DNA of 64,000 nucleotides from Notamacropus eugenii (taxonomy: Eukaryota; Chordata; Mammalia; Diprotodontia; Macropodidae), in NCBI RefSeq assembly GCF_028372415.1, contig NC_092875.1, forward strand, positions 53,384,271 to 53,448,270. Direction: 5' to 3'. A program made the translations under genes and the position numbers. Positions 22,235 to 33,830 of the stretch are shown one piece after another. Position 1 is the stretch's first letter; each line of letters begins with the position of its first letter. Below the pieces are notes generated by a model. That model saw nothing but the letters and a program-made list of their open reading frames with translations. It made no database searches and was not told the origin of the DNA.

Positions 22235-24292
22235 CTATGTATTTCTCTCTCTTTCTTTCCCCCTCTCTCTCCATTTCTCTCCCTCTTTCTCTCCCTCTCT
22301 CCCTCCCTCCCCTTTAACTGTGTCCCTTTTCAGAAGTGTTTTGCTTCTGATTCCTGTCTCCCCCAATCTGCTTTCTGTTTCATCAGCCATGTCCCTTCTT
22401 TTATCCCCTTTTCCTTCCACTATTCGTTAGGGTAAGATAGATTTCTATACCCAACTGAGTGTATGTTGTTCCCTCTTTGAGCCAATTTCAGTCAGCATAA
22501 GATTCAAGTGTTGTCTGCCATCCCATCCCCCACCTTTCTCTGTACTGTAAAAGCTCTTTTGTGCCTCTTTTGTGTGAGATGATTTACCCCATTCTGCCTC
22601 TCCCTTCCCCCTTCTCCCAGTGTATTCCTCTCCCTCAATCTGTAATTTTACTCTTTTACATCCCTCTTTCTAACCCCTTAATTTTTTTTTTAGATATCAT
22701 CCCATCATACTCAACTCACACCTGTGCCCTCTGTCTATGTATGTTTCTTTTTAGCTGCTTGCAATATTATCTCCTTGACCTGGGAACTCTGGAATTTGAC
22801 TATAATATTCTTGGGAGTTTTCATTGGGAATCTCAGGTGGTGATTGGTAGATTCTTTCAATTTCTATTTTACCCTCTGAGTCTAAGATATCAGGGCAGTT
22901 TTCCTCAATAATTTCTTGAAATATGATGTCTAGGCTCCTTTTTAAAAAAAATCATGCATTTCAGATGGTCCAATATTTCTTAAATTCTCTCTTCTCAATC
23001 TGTTTTCCAGGTCAGTTGTTTTTCCAATGAGATATTTCACATTTTATTCTTTTTTTCATTCTTTTCATTTTGCTTGATTGATCTGTGATGTCTCATGAAG
23101 TCATTAGTTTCCACTTGCCTAATTTTAATTTTTAAGGAATTATTTTCTTCAGTGACCCTTTGTACCTCTTTTCCCATTTGGCCAATTCTGTTTTTTAAGG
23201 AGTTTTTCTCTTCGGTGGATTTTTGTGATTTTTTTTTTTTTTTTACCATTTGACATATTCTGTTTTTTACAGTGTCATTTTCTTCAGCATTTTTTGTGCC
23301 TTTTTTACCAAGTTCTTGACTCTTTTTTGGTGATTATTTTGCATCACTTTAATTTCTTTCCCTAATTTTTCTTCTACCTTTCTTATTTCATTTTTTAAAA
23401 TATTTTTGAGCTCTCTCAGGAGTTCTTTTCTTTTTTTTTTTGGCCTGAGACCAATTCATATTTTTCTTTGAGGTTTTGCTTGTGCATATTTTGACTTTCT
23501 TGTCTTCTGAGTTTGTGTTTAGATTCTTCCTGTCACAGTAGTAGTAACTTTTGATGGTCAGGATCCTTTTTTGCTGTTTGCTCATTTTCTGGTCCACTTC
23601 TTGACTTTTAACTTTATGTTAAGGATGGACTCTGAACCTTGGGTGAAGGGGGCATTGTCCCAGGCTTATGGTATTTTGTGCTGATGTTTTCAAGGCTAGT
23701 TCTGGGGATATGCAAGTTTTCAGTTCTTCCAGGGTGGTATGATCTAAGGAAAGGTGTGCTTATTGTTCTCCTGGCCTATGCTCTAGTATGTGGGTGACCA
23801 CAAGCACTGTTCTCCACCCTGGTACTGTGACTAAGGCCCCTACTCCCCTGGGCCCCAAGTCCTAGTGTGCTAATGCTTCTACTCACCCTGGGACTGCAAC
23901 CTGGAACCATTTGCAACAAAGTCCTGTACCCGCTGTTAACAAAGGGTCCTCTGAAATCTCCTTCTGACTAGTTGTCTAACTTCTTTACTGTCTGTAGGCT
24001 GAGAACTCCAGAAACAACTGTTACCAATTCATTCACCTCCAGGGCCTACTACTGGCTTGCCAGGGCATCGTCTGTGCTGGCCTGTTGTCCACTCTCACCC
24101 CTGTGAGACAGACCTTTCCTGCTGACCTCTCAGGTTATCTTGGGATGGAAAATTGTTTCACTCCATCCTTTAGTTGATTCTGCTATTCCAGAATTCACTT
24201 CGAGGCATTATTTTAAAGTTGTTTGGAAGGGAATTTGGGAGCACTCAGGTAAGTCCCTTACTCCTCCATATTGGCTCCTCCCACCTTGGTAA
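22235..24292 (-). mobile_element. HAL1/L1: 5' UTR, ORF1 and downstream region
   Basis: Right end 'cctccatattggctcctccc' is an older version of the L1/HAL1 5' start. To the left come the 5' UTR (to about 23640) and decayed ORF1: the 23037-23249 frame is a coiled coil (QMGKEVQRVTEENNSLKIKI), then the C-terminal domain near 22920-22730. Next is HAL1-type 3' text with 'cagaagtgttttgcttctga'. Confidence 0.6.
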
Positions 24293-25394
24293 GATTTTCT
24301 TGTGAATTCAAGATTTTTGTATTCTGCCAACTTTCATCTATTTATTTGCTTTTTTTTTTTTTTGCTATACAAACCATAAATTTTGCTTTCACAATTCTTA
24401 TTCCCCTTTGAAACCATTTGGGAATATTCTGCTTTGGTTCCATAAACTTTTTTGGGGAACCCACAGGATCCTCTGCCACATCAGGCTTAAATGTTTAAGT
24501 TAAATGTTTAAACTTGTTCAGAAATCTTGCTGGCTGCTTTCCCTTCTCTTTTGTCTTTTTACCTGTTGATTTATTTGCCTGAACTCAAGGTCTTTTCTTC
24601 CATTTTCTTCCAGAGATCTCTGGGTTTTTTCCTTTATATTCTATCACTCCCTTTCTAATTCCTTTCCTTTTGATGGCAGATCCTGCACAGGTTGAAACTC
24701 AAAGTTGTCTCAGTCTCCTCCCATATGGGGGGATTCCCTTTTTACTGCCCTCAGTCTTTGCTTGGTGCAACAGAAATGACCTCAGTTGATGCCAGTTTTT
24801 CCTTCAGGCTTGTACATTCTCCTTTCTCTCCCCTTCTCCTCAATTGCACCTTGCCCCAGTTCCTTCTGAATTTACTTCTCTGATTGAAGGCTGCCCCAAG
24901 TAGAGGACACTTTGGCTCTTCTCCACCTTCCTTCATTTGGAAGCAAGGAAATTGTTGAGTGGTTCCCAGAGCACAAGCCCTTAGGTTTCTGCCTGAGTAG
25001 AAGTTGGGGACTTAGGGATTAGCCTTCTCTTTGTTAATTTGTTAATTTATCTGACTGTTATCTTATTAAGGTTCCTGGTGTCTTGTTTTTCAGAGATTGC
25101 TATTATTAGTCTACCTCCTATGCATAATTCTTAATTTGGGGAACTTTGAGAGTTACTGAAGACTGTCAAAAATGTCTAGTCTTCCTTCTTGCTGGTCAAG
25201 TAAAATGGTCATTTACCTTTTTCTCTGTAGGCAGTCAGAGAACATGATTAGTTCAAAGCCAAGGGATTTAATGAGATAGCATAGTGGGATGGTTGGCAGC
25301 ATTCCTCCCACTGTCACAGAACATTTCTGTCCACAAATATACACACCATCAGTGGGAAGAGAGTGCATGCATAGGGATCATGCATAAGGTGCTC
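24293..25394. other. unassigned stretch
   Basis: T-rich and without a gene or a repeat that I can name. The open frames are short and unsupported. Confidence 0.4.
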
Positions 25395-25530
25395 ACATAA
25401 ATGAATGAACAGGCATTCATTAAGTGCTTACCATGTGCCAAGCACTGCACAGATAACAAAAGCAAAGCTAGTCCCTTTGTTCAGTGGACTTACATTCTAT
25501 TGGGGCAGTTAAGTCCAGAAAGTTAAAGAG
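25395..25530 (-). repeat. L2 3' terminus
   Basis: 'ggcattcattaagtgcttac' followed by 'catgtgccaagcactgcaca' is the antisense L2 end. Confidence 0.7.
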
Positions 25531-25884
25531 AAAGTGAGTTGGGTCATAGGGGAACTGAGTGACATAGCCCATCTAGGAACTCTGACAGAATTGGTTTAAT
25601 CCTGATTTATATTTCCAGAATTGGGGAGGTAGGGGTAGAGGAAAGGGTACACCACATATGGCAGCAAGCAAGATTGCTGTGAAGATGGCCAGAGAGGAAA
25701 GAGGGAAGTGAAACATGGCTGGGCTTTCCCAAAATAGTGATCTTAGAGATGGAGGCACTAATTAGGAGAGTGGGGCCCTAGGGTACAAGTTCTAGCCCCA
25801 CAGGTATGATCTCTGAGAACACCTCTAGAGATACAACTTGCATCCCTGAGGCTGCAAGATCCTTGATGTTTTCTGGTGATGTCA

Positions 25885-26600
25885 TAATAATAACAATAAT
25901 AAAAAAGCTCACATTTATTTCATACTTTAATATTTGTAAAGCACTTTACAAATATGACTGCATTTTACAAGGTAAGGGCTTCAGAAAAACGTGGGAAGAT
26001 TTATAAGAGCTGATACAAAGTGAAGTGAGCAGAACCAAGAGAACTTTGTAGACAGTAATGGCAACATTGTACTGTGATCAGTTGTAAAAGAATTATCTGC
26101 TCTGATCAATACAATGATCCACAACAATTCCAAAGGACTCATGAAGAAAAATGCTGTCTACCTCCAAAGAGAACTGCTGAACTCAGAGTGTATACTGAAG
26201 TATTTTTTTCACTTTTGTTTTGGTTTGCAACATGGCTGTTATGGAAATATGTTTTACCTGACTTCATATGTATAATGGTTATTGTATTTTTTGCCTTCTC
26301 ATTGGGTGGAGGAGGGATTGAATGGAAGGAGAGAATTTGGAACTGAAAATAAATATTTTAAAAAGAGAAGAGAATTAACAAAGAAAAAAGAAACAAACAT
26401 TACCTTATTTTGTCCTTACAAATACCCTGGCAGAGAAGTGCTATTAGTATTCCCATTCTACAAATGAGGAAACTGAGGCAGTTAGTTTAAGTGACTTGAT
26501 AATGGTCACATAGCTAGTCAATATCCAGGGTGGGATTTGAACTCAGGTCTTCTAGACTCCTGCATTCTACCTACTGATCCACCCAGCTGCCTCTTATAAT
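25885..26600 (-). repeat. MIR-class SINE split by an L1 insertion
   Basis: Left piece 25885-25967 ('gtaaagcactttacaaatat') and right piece 26393-26600 ('aatgaggaaactgaggcagt', 'gaactcaggtcttctagact', 'ccacccagctgcctctt') are the two halves of one antisense MIR, interrupted by 25971-26392. Confidence 0.8.
25971..26392 (+). mobile_element. 5'-truncated L1 3' end nested in a MIR
   Basis: Starts in the last codons of ORF2 ('acaaagtgaagtgagcagaa' = IQSEVSR type) and runs through the 3' UTR ('gcaacatggctgttatggaa', 'agagaatttggaactgaaaa') into an A-rich tail. Flanked by diverged copies of MIR text, 25948-25967 (acaaatatgactgcatttta) and 26393-26412 (acaaacattaccttattttg), the likely target-site duplication. 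Confidence 0.8.
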
Positions 26601-26950
26601 CACTTTGCTCTCTCTGGGTGATGTATCATTGCTAGACCTATTGTTCTTCTTTTCACATCACTACCCTCCACATTCCTTTTGGGCACCAGCCATTGATGTT
26701 GTTGGGTCCTGCCCCTTCCTACTGTTTTCTAGGCCAGTCCTTGAAAGTCCTCAGACCTTTTCAGGGGGTCTGCCAGGTCAAAACTATTTATATAACAATA
26801 CTAAGGTATTATTTATTGTTGATAAATTATTGTCTATTAAATATGCCTCCGTTTTCCAACAATATATCTGTACAGGACCAAATTTTCTTCATATCCGTCA
26901 ACTAGAATGATGTATCACACTAGATTAGATACAGGAGTAGATAGGAAAAT

Positions 26951-27295
26951 CTATCTATTTTTTTGAGTTAGGCTAGTTTTTAAGGTGTTAATTTCTTCAA
27001 CATTTTTTTGGGTCTCCCTTAGCAGGGAGCTGATCTGCTGTTCATGCTTTGACTTCATGTCTCTCATTTCTCTTCCCAGCTTTTCCTCCACCTCTCTAAC
27101 TTGATTTTCAAAATTCTTTTTGAGCTCTTCCATGGCCTGAGCCCATTGGGTGGGCTGGGACACAGAAGCCTTGATTTCTGTGTCTTTGCCTGATGGTAAG
27201 CATTGTTCTTCCTCATCAGAAAGGAAGGGAGGAAATGCCTGTTCGCCAAGAAAGTAACCTTCTATAGTCTTATTTCTTTTCCCTTTTCTGGGCAT
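26951..27295 (-). CDS. L1/HAL1 ORF1p N-terminal fragment (transposon-encoded)
   Basis: An open frame of 114 codons encodes the basic N-terminus and first part of the coiled coil of L1 ORF1p, the RNA-binding chaperone of the L1 particle. The RRM and C-terminal domains are absent because the element ends there; the last few codons come from the junction and flank. It could be translated only if the 5' UTR promoter is active, and no function is expected. Confidence 0.6.
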   Translation of the reverse strand: MPRKGKRNKTIEGYFLGEQAFPPFLSDEEEQCLPSGKDTEIKASVSQPTQWAQAMEELKKNFENQVREVEEKLGREMRDMKSKHEQQISSLLRETQKNVEEINTLKTSLTQKNR

Positions 27296-28143
27296 TTTCC
27301 CAGCCAGTGACTTGACCTCTGAATATTTTCCTCACACCCACCTCACCTCCTGATCCTCCCAGCCAGTGTTTGTGGTCTGAGATTCAAATGCTGCTTCCAG
27401 CCTCAGGGCTTTTGGCGGGGGCAGGGCTGCTATTCAGTATGAGATTATGATCTGGTGCTGAGATCGGGGCAGGGCCACCTCTCAGGCTCAGTTCCCTCAG
27501 GGGGTTTATGCGCAGACCTTCCGCAATGGATTCAGGCTCCCGCCCGCTTGGGGAGCCCCTGTCTGCAGTCGCCTCTCAGCTTCTACCTCCCGGGGGGGGG
27601 CCTGAATTATGGGGGCACCCCACTCCCCTCTCGACCCGCCAAAGAGACTCTCTCACCCACCCCTGTCACCTGTGGGTGGAGGGACTTGTGCGGCCACTGG
27701 AGAACCCGTCCCTGAAGCCTGCTCGGATCTGTTTCTCTCGGTGCCGCAGCCGTGGCTGCAGCAGGTCTGGGCTGGGCTTTGTGTCTGCAGCGCGACGGAC
27801 CTTTTGCGAGAGGTTTGCAGATCCCTCTGTGGGTGGAGGGACCCGCGTGGCCGCTGGAGATCCTGTCTGTGAAGCCTGCTCGGATCTTTTCCTCTCGGTG
27901 CCGCGGCCGCGGCAGGGCTGCACTCAGCTCCCAGTCCCGGCGCCCAGTCCTCAGCGCGAAGGACCCCCCCGCGAGAGGTTTGCAGGTCTCTCTGGAACAG
28001 AAATCTCCCTCGCTCCAATGTTCCGTGGCCTCTGGGTGTGGAATTCGCCGTGAGTTACTTCCCTGTAGCCATTCTATGGGTTGTGGGTTCAGAGCTATGT
28101 GTATGTGCGTCTTTCTACTCCGCCATCTTGGCTCCGCCCCCCT
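26962..28143 (-). mobile_element. 5'-complete, 3'-shortened L1/HAL1 (promoter plus ORF1 N-terminus)
   Basis: The right end carries the intact L1 5' start ('gccatcttggctccgccccc'), then a GC- and CpG-rich 5' UTR. ORF1 starts at 27295: MPRKGKRNKTIEGYFLGEQA, later the coiled coil NQVREVEEKLGREMRDMKSK. The element stops inside ORF1 at about 26962 in a short A-run, where the other copies (e.g. 30.9 kb) continue. Likely target duplication: tctattttttt (left) and tctattttttatt (right). The retained CpGs and open frame suggest youth. Whether the parent was L1 or HAL1 cannot be told. Confidence 0.75.
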
Positions 28144-28410
28144 CTATTTTTTATTAAGCTAGATAATGCAGAGATTTGCAAATATATATATAAAACATTG
28201 CCACTCATTTTTTTTGCTATTTTTCATTTAAAAGGTTACTTATGTTAATATGTAATGGTTTATTATTGTTATTTTAAATTGATATGTAACATTTAAAATT
28301 TTATCACTTTTAATTTCTAACAATAAATATTAATAGATATGACTCATAAACAAAAGCTCTTTGGGGTCCTCAATAATTTTTAAATTATATATTAAATTAT
28401 ATAAACTATA

Positions 28411-28890
28411 ACTTAGCTTCAGTCTCCTAGTGGCTAGAACCTTTGTCATATAAGAACAGATTTATAGCTTTTTAGTCATATCCTCACCTCTGCCTCCTCC
28501 TTCCCTGGTTTCAGGGTGGAGTTCTAGTGAATGGCACTCAGAATCACTGGGATGGGTCACAACAGTTTATTGATATTTACCACCAAGCACTTTGGTCAAG
28601 GTGCCCCTTTGCCCCCACCATCTCACCAAGGGCAGCATGCTTAGTGGTGACGGGGAGTAGTAGGATGCACTCTCCAGTGGAAGGTCCAGAGACTCTCTTG
28701 GGGGAACCTGAATTTACGTTGCCTTTTTAAACAAAGCAGCAAAATATGGGGTTTTAAAAAATTAACTAAGAAACCCTACTTGGGATACAACAGGTGGAAT
28801 TATAAATATGCAACATCAGCAAGCTTTCTGCAGAGTTTCAGAACCGAGTGCATATTAAACCTTAAACATACCTGTGTTGTGTAATAGAAA
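28411..28890. other. unassigned stretch
   Basis: No gene or repeat that I can name with support. Confidence 0.4.
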
Positions 28891-28894
28891 AAAT

Positions 28895-29095
28895 CCTGGA
28901 AGATGGGGACAATATCCTATCTTCTTCTTCCTGCCTTCCCTTTGAGATTATTGGCTTAGGAGTTGACTGTGTGACCCTGAGCAAATTACTTAACCTCTGT
29001 CTGCCTTTTCCTCATCTGTAAAATGAGGATAATAATATTCCCTCCCAGGGTGTTTGTGAGATTAAAATAAGATGTTAAATAATTTTAAATAAGAT
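28895..29095 (+). repeat. MIR-class SINE fragment
   Basis: 'actgtgtgaccctgagcaaa', 'cctcatctgtaaaatgagga' and 'gtgtttgtgagattaaaata' give the MIR order on the plus strand. Confidence 0.75.
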
Positions 29096-29169
29096 TTAAA
29101 AGTCTTCGAGCTAACCATACCTGGTTCTTTCATCTGACTGTGGCATACATTTGTCCATAAAAATATGCT

Positions 29170-32094
29170 TTTTTTTCCATTAAATTTATTTATTTATTTT
29201 AAGTTTTCAACATTCATTTCCACAAAATTTTGAGTTCCAGATTTTCTCCCCTTCTCTCCCCTCCCCCCACCACAAAACACTGAGCATTCTAATTACCCCT
29301 ACCAACAATCTGCCCTCCCTTCTAACATCCTTGCCTTCCCTTACCCCTATCTTCTCTTTTGTCCTGTAGGGCAAGATAAATTTCTATACCCCATTACCTG
29401 TATTTCTTATTTCCCAGTTGTATGCAAGAACAATACTCAACAGTTGTTCCTAAAACTTTGAGTTCCAACTTCTCTTCCCTTCTCCCTCCCCACCCATCAC
29501 CATTAGGAAGGCAAGCAATTCAGTATAGGCTATATATGTGTAGTTTTGCAAATGACTTCCTTAATAGTCATGTTGCGTAAGACGAACAATATTTCCCTCT
29601 ATCTTATCCTGTCCCCCATTTCTTCTGTTCTCTCTTTTGACCTTGTTCCTCCTCAAGAGTGTTGACGTCTAATTGCTCTTCCCATTGCCCTTCCTTCCAT
29701 CATCCTTCCCACCCTGCTTATCCCCTTCCCCCCCACTTTCCTGTATTGTAAGATAAGTTTTCATACCAAAGTGAGTGTGCATTTTATTCCTTCCTTGAAT
29801 CAAATGTGATGAGAGTAAGTTTCACATTTTCCTTCTCACCTCCCCCCTTTTTCCCTCCATTGAAAAGTCTTTTCCTTGCCTTTTTTATGAGAGATAATTT
29901 GCCCCATTCCATTTCTCTCTTACTCCTCCCAATATGTTCCTCTGTTACCCCTTAATTTCATTTTTTAGATATGATCCCTTCCTATTCAACTCACCCTATG
30001 CTCTCTGTCTCTCTGTCGCTCTATATGTGTGTATGTTTGTGTATGTGTGTGTGTGTGTGTGTGTGTATGTGTGTATAATCTCACCAACTACCCAGATACT
30101 GAAAAAAGTTTCAAATATTGGCTTTCCATGTAGGAATGTAAACAATTCAACTTTAGTAAGTCCCTTATGATTTCTCTTTCCTATTTACCTTTTCATGCTT
30201 CTTGTGTTTGAAAGTCAAATTTTCTTTTCAACTCTGGTCTTTTCATCAAGAATGCTTGAAAGTCCTCTATTTCATTGAAAGACCATTTTCCCCCTGAAGT
30301 ATTATACTCAGTTTTTCTGGGTAGGTGATTCTTGGTTTTAGTCCTAGTTCCTTTGACTTCTAGAACATCATATTCCAAGCCTGAGATCCCTTAATGTAGA
30401 ACCTGCTAGATCTTGTGTAATCCTGATTGTATTTCCACAATACTCAAATTGTTTCTTTCTAGCTGCTTGCAATATTTTCTCCTTGACCTGGGAACTCTGG
30501 AATTTGGCTACAGTGTTTCTAGGAGTTTCTCCTTTTGGATCTCTTTCAGGAGGTGATCAGTGGATTCTTTCAATACTTATTTTGCCCTCTGGTTCTAGAA
30601 TATCTGGGTAGTTTTCCTTGATAATTTCATGAAAGATGATGTCTAGGCTGTTTTTTTGGTCATGGCTTTCAGGTAGTCCCATAATAGATCTCTCCTGGAT
30701 CTATTTTCCAGGTCAGTTGTTTTTCCAATGAGATATTTCACATTATCTTCCATTTTTTCATTCTTTTGGTTTTGTTCTGTGATTTCTTGGTTTCTCCTAA
30801 AGTCATTAGCCTCCATCTGTTCCATTCTCATTTTTAAAGAACTATTTTCTTCAGTGAGCTTTTGAACCTCCTTTTCCATTTGGCTAATTCTGCTTTTGAA
30901 AGCATTCTTCTCCTCATTGGCTTTTTCGAACGTCTTTTGCTAATTGAGTTAGCCTATTTGTAAAGGTGTTATTTTTTTCAGCATTTTTTGGGGTTTCCTT
31001 TAGCAAGTTGTTGACTTGCTTTTCATGATTTTCTTGCATCTCTCATTTTTCTTTCCAATTTTTCTTCCACCTCTCTTACTTGATTTTCAATATCCTTTTT
31101 GAACTCTTCCATGGCCTGAGACCATTGAATATTTATTTTGGTTGTTTGAGATACAGAAGCCTTGACTTTTATGTCTTTCTCTGATAGTAAGCATTGTTTT
31201 TCCTTATCTGAAAGGATGGAAGAAGATACCTGTTCACCAAGAAAGTAACCTGTAGTCTTATTTTTTTCCCTTTTTGGGGCATTTTCCCAACCAGTTACTT
31301 GACTTTTGGGTTCTTTGTCAAGAGTAGGGTATACTCTGGGGATCTGTAAGATCTCAGTTCCTCCATGGTGGCACAGTCAAGTGTGTACACTGGTCTTTGA
31401 GCAACACAGAAACTTTTGTGCCCAGAACCTGTGAGTAGTAGAGTTTCCTCTCCACAGCCACCTGGCCTCCAGTTCTACCAAGCCACCACTGGGGCTGAGA
31501 TTCAGATAAGTTGGCGGGGCAGGGCCACCATTCAGTGTGAGATAAAGACAGCTGCTCAGTTCCTCCAGGAGCATTAGGTGGGGGCAGGGCTGCCACACAG
31601 GGCTGAGATAGGATCAGTTGCCCCCAGGGGCTTTACGGTCTAACCATGGATTCAGGCTGTTGTGGGAGCTGCTGCTACCTGATGGGGCCTCTGCCAGCAT
31701 CACCTGAGGCCAGAGCTATGGGAAGACCCTTTTCCCTTCTCAGCCAGCTGAAAAACCCTACTCACTGACCTTTGGTGCATGTGGGTTGAGGGATCTGCAA
31801 ACTGCCACTACTGCCACTGGGGATTCCGCCCTTGAGGCCTGCTCGGATCCTCCTCCTGGCACTGAGCCACGAGGCCAAGTCTGGGCTGGGCTCCGATCGA
31901 GTCCTGTGCAACAGACCTTTCCCATCGGCCTTTCAGGTCACCCTGAGCTGGAAATCTTCTCCACTCTATTTTTCTGTGGCTTCTGCTGCTCTAGAATTTG
32001 TTGAGAGTCTTTCTTTACACGTATTTTATGGGCTGTGGGGGAAGAGCTAGTGTATGTGCATCTTTCTACTTCACCATCTTGGCTCCGCCCCCCT
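29170..32094 (-). mobile_element. HAL1 (half-L1), full length, ORF2 absent
   Basis: About 2.9 kb. The right end is the 5' start ('accatcttggctccgccccc'), with the 5' UTR to about 31290. Decayed ORF1 runs about 31285-30190: the minus frame 30643-30879 is the coiled coil (MEKEVQKLTEENSSLKMRME), and at 30193-30378 EYNTSGGKWSFNEIEDFQAF is the ORF1 C-terminus. Next comes a 3' UTR of about 1 kb ending in 'ttttccattaaatttattta'. No endonuclease or reverse-transcriptase sequence lies between ORF1 and the 3' UTR, the definition of HAL1, which must use L1 machinery. ORF1 has frameshifts. Confidence 0.75.
30036..30070 (+). repeat. (TG)n tract in the HAL1 3' UTR
   Basis: TG/TATG repeat at the position where the HAL1 copy at 41.8-47.0 kb also carries one (42624-42760), so it probably belongs to the element. 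Confidence 0.85.
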
Positions 32095-32104
32095 AAAATA
32101 CTTT

Positions 32105-32335
32105 CTGAAGCATTGTGCAGCTGAGTGGCTCCCTGGGCCCTGGAATTTGGGATTGAAGAAGACATAGTTCAAATATGTCCTCAGACAGATTAAGCTTTGT
32201 GACCCTGGACAAGGCATTTAACCTCTGTCCAACTTAGTTTGTTCAGCTGTATAATGGGGATAACCATAGCACCTACCTCTCAGAATTGATGTGACTGTAA
32301 ATGGAGATCATATGGTAAAGCACTTTGTAAGTCTT
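32105..32335 (+). repeat. MIR-class SINE
   Basis: 'ctttgtgaccctggacaagg', 'tgttcagctgtataatgggg' and 'gtaaagcactttgtaagtct' on the plus strand; it abuts the HAL1 5' end. Confidence 0.7.
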
Positions 32336-32600
32336 AATTGTTATTGTTATTTAGTCATTTCAGTCCTGTCAAACTTCATGACCCCATTTAGGGTTTTCTT
32401 GGCAAAGATACTGGAATGGTTTGCCATTTCCTTCTCCAGATCATTTTACAGATGAGGAAACTGAAGCAAACAGGGTTGAATGACTTGCCTAGGGTCACAC
32501 AGCTGGTAGTATCTGAAACCGAATTTGAACTCAGATCTTTCTGACTCTAGGCCTGGTTCATCACCACTATCCACTGCACCACCTAGCTGCCCCATAAATC
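32336..32600 (-). repeat. Mar1/WSINE-type SINE
   Basis: Antisense: RTE-like tail 'catgaccccatttagggttt', 'atggtttgccatttccttct', CORE 'cagatgaggaaactgaagca', head ending 'ccactgcaccacctagctgc'. Nearly full length. Confidence 0.85.
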
Positions 32601-32634
32601 CTAAAGTGCTATATAAATGCTAGCTGTTATCATC

Positions 32635-32765
32635 AGTTTATCCTGTCTATGCCTTGTTTGCATAGTGTCTCATTCCCCGCCCCCCCACTCCCTCTTTGTT
32701 TTCCCAGCATTAAGCACAGTGCCAGACAAAGACTAGGTGCTTAATAAATGCTTCTTGACTGTGAC
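32635..32765 (+). repeat. L2 3' terminus
   Basis: 'agcattaagcacagtgccag' and 'aggtgcttaataaatgcttc'. Confidence 0.75.
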
Positions 32766-33114
32766 TGTGACCTCTGCCAGCTAACAAAAACTAGGCAGAG
32801 TGCATCCAAGCTAAAATAAATTCTTTTCTTTTTTTATTCCTGTGTATCCATGGAGATCAAAGCCTTCCCTTACAGATAATTATCCATTAGAGAGCTAGAT
32901 ACTCTCATCTACTCCCAAGTTTCTCTCTACTTTAGCTGCTGATAAATCTGAGGCTGGAGAAAAGGCGGGCAAGCTTACTGGTTTTCCCCCACTGAGGCAA
33001 AATCCCTGACTTTATTATGCATAACAGTAAGAAAGAAACAAAGTCAAATAGCTTCTGTGCTAGTAGAAAAACTTCAATCTCTCTGCATTGAATTTGGCAC
33101 AATTTATTCCTCAT

Positions 33115-33290
33115 CTCTATTTTTGCCTTGCTTTGTATCTTCAACACTTAGCACAATGCCAGGCACAAAAGTAGGTGCTGAATTAATCATTACGTACTAG
33201 TTATAATGATGATATCCACTGCATATTTGGTTTCCAGCTTTTTAGTCAATATTTATTAAGCACCTGCTGTGTGCTGGGTACTATGCCTGC
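33115..33290. repeat. two opposed L2 3' termini
   Basis: 33115-33195 (plus): 'caacacttagcacaatgcca'. 33238-33290 (minus): 'atttattaagcacctgctgt', then 'gtgctgggtactatg'. Confidence 0.6.
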
Positions 33291-33364
33291 AGCAGTAGTG
33301 CATTATTATCTAAATAATGTTATTATAAACATTTTTGAACATATAGGACTTTTTTTTCCTGTTA

Positions 33365-33830
33365 AGAATTTCTTGCTGTTGGGAAGTTCTTTCTTCTTTT
33401 AACGTATGATCTACATTCCTTTGTCCACATCACACTGCGGCTGTCCTGTTTGGAGCCCAGCAGAATTAAGTCTGAACCATCTTTCCCATCACAGCCTTTA
33501 GAACATCTAATAGAACATGGTCACTTAGGTTATTTAACCTAAGCTCAGTGGAAGCAGATTTTGTCTCCATAAAAGTAACAAGTGCCTAATGATTAGAGGT
33601 GTACAAAAGAGGAGTTTGTTGCCTTGGGGGTAATGGATTTCCCCCTCATTGAAGCTATTCAAGTGAGGATGGGGTAATCACTAGGCAGGTTAAATGAAGG
33701 GGACCCCCCCGTGGCCAGCTCGTCCAAACCCATATCTGATCAAGAATCCCTTCCTTTCCACAATATTCCTAACGAGTGGTCATCTATACTTTGACTTGAA
33801 AGGACTCCTTAAGTTTTTTGTCAAAGCTAA
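33365..33830. repeat. CR1/L3-like fragments on both strands
   Basis: Pieces at 33370-33520 (minus), 33560-33700 (plus) and 33715-33830 (minus) resemble the conserved CR1/L3 C-terminal ORF text, e.g. 'gaatcccttcctttccacaa' and 'gagtggtcatctatactttg'. Assignment is tentative. Confidence 0.4.

Larger units (their letters stand above)
26735..28410 (+). mobile_element. hAT-Charlie-like DNA element split by an L1
   Basis: Left part 26735-26948 has 'tctgccaggtcaaaactatt'; right part 28146-28410 has 'atgttaatatgtaatggttt' and 'aaacaaaagctctttggggt' plus 'cctcaataatttttaa'. These are consecutive parts of a mammal-wide hAT-Charlie consensus as I remember it. The L1 at 26962-28143 sits between them. 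Confidence 0.6.

Noticed and set aside
27653-28018. 121-codon minus-strand frame in the L1 5' UTR
   Set aside because: The 5' UTR is CpG-rich and low in stops; no known L1 product is encoded there in this position.
27508-28053. 181-codon plus-strand open frame in GC-rich DNA
   Set aside because: Antisense of the L1 5' UTR; no homology or splice context.
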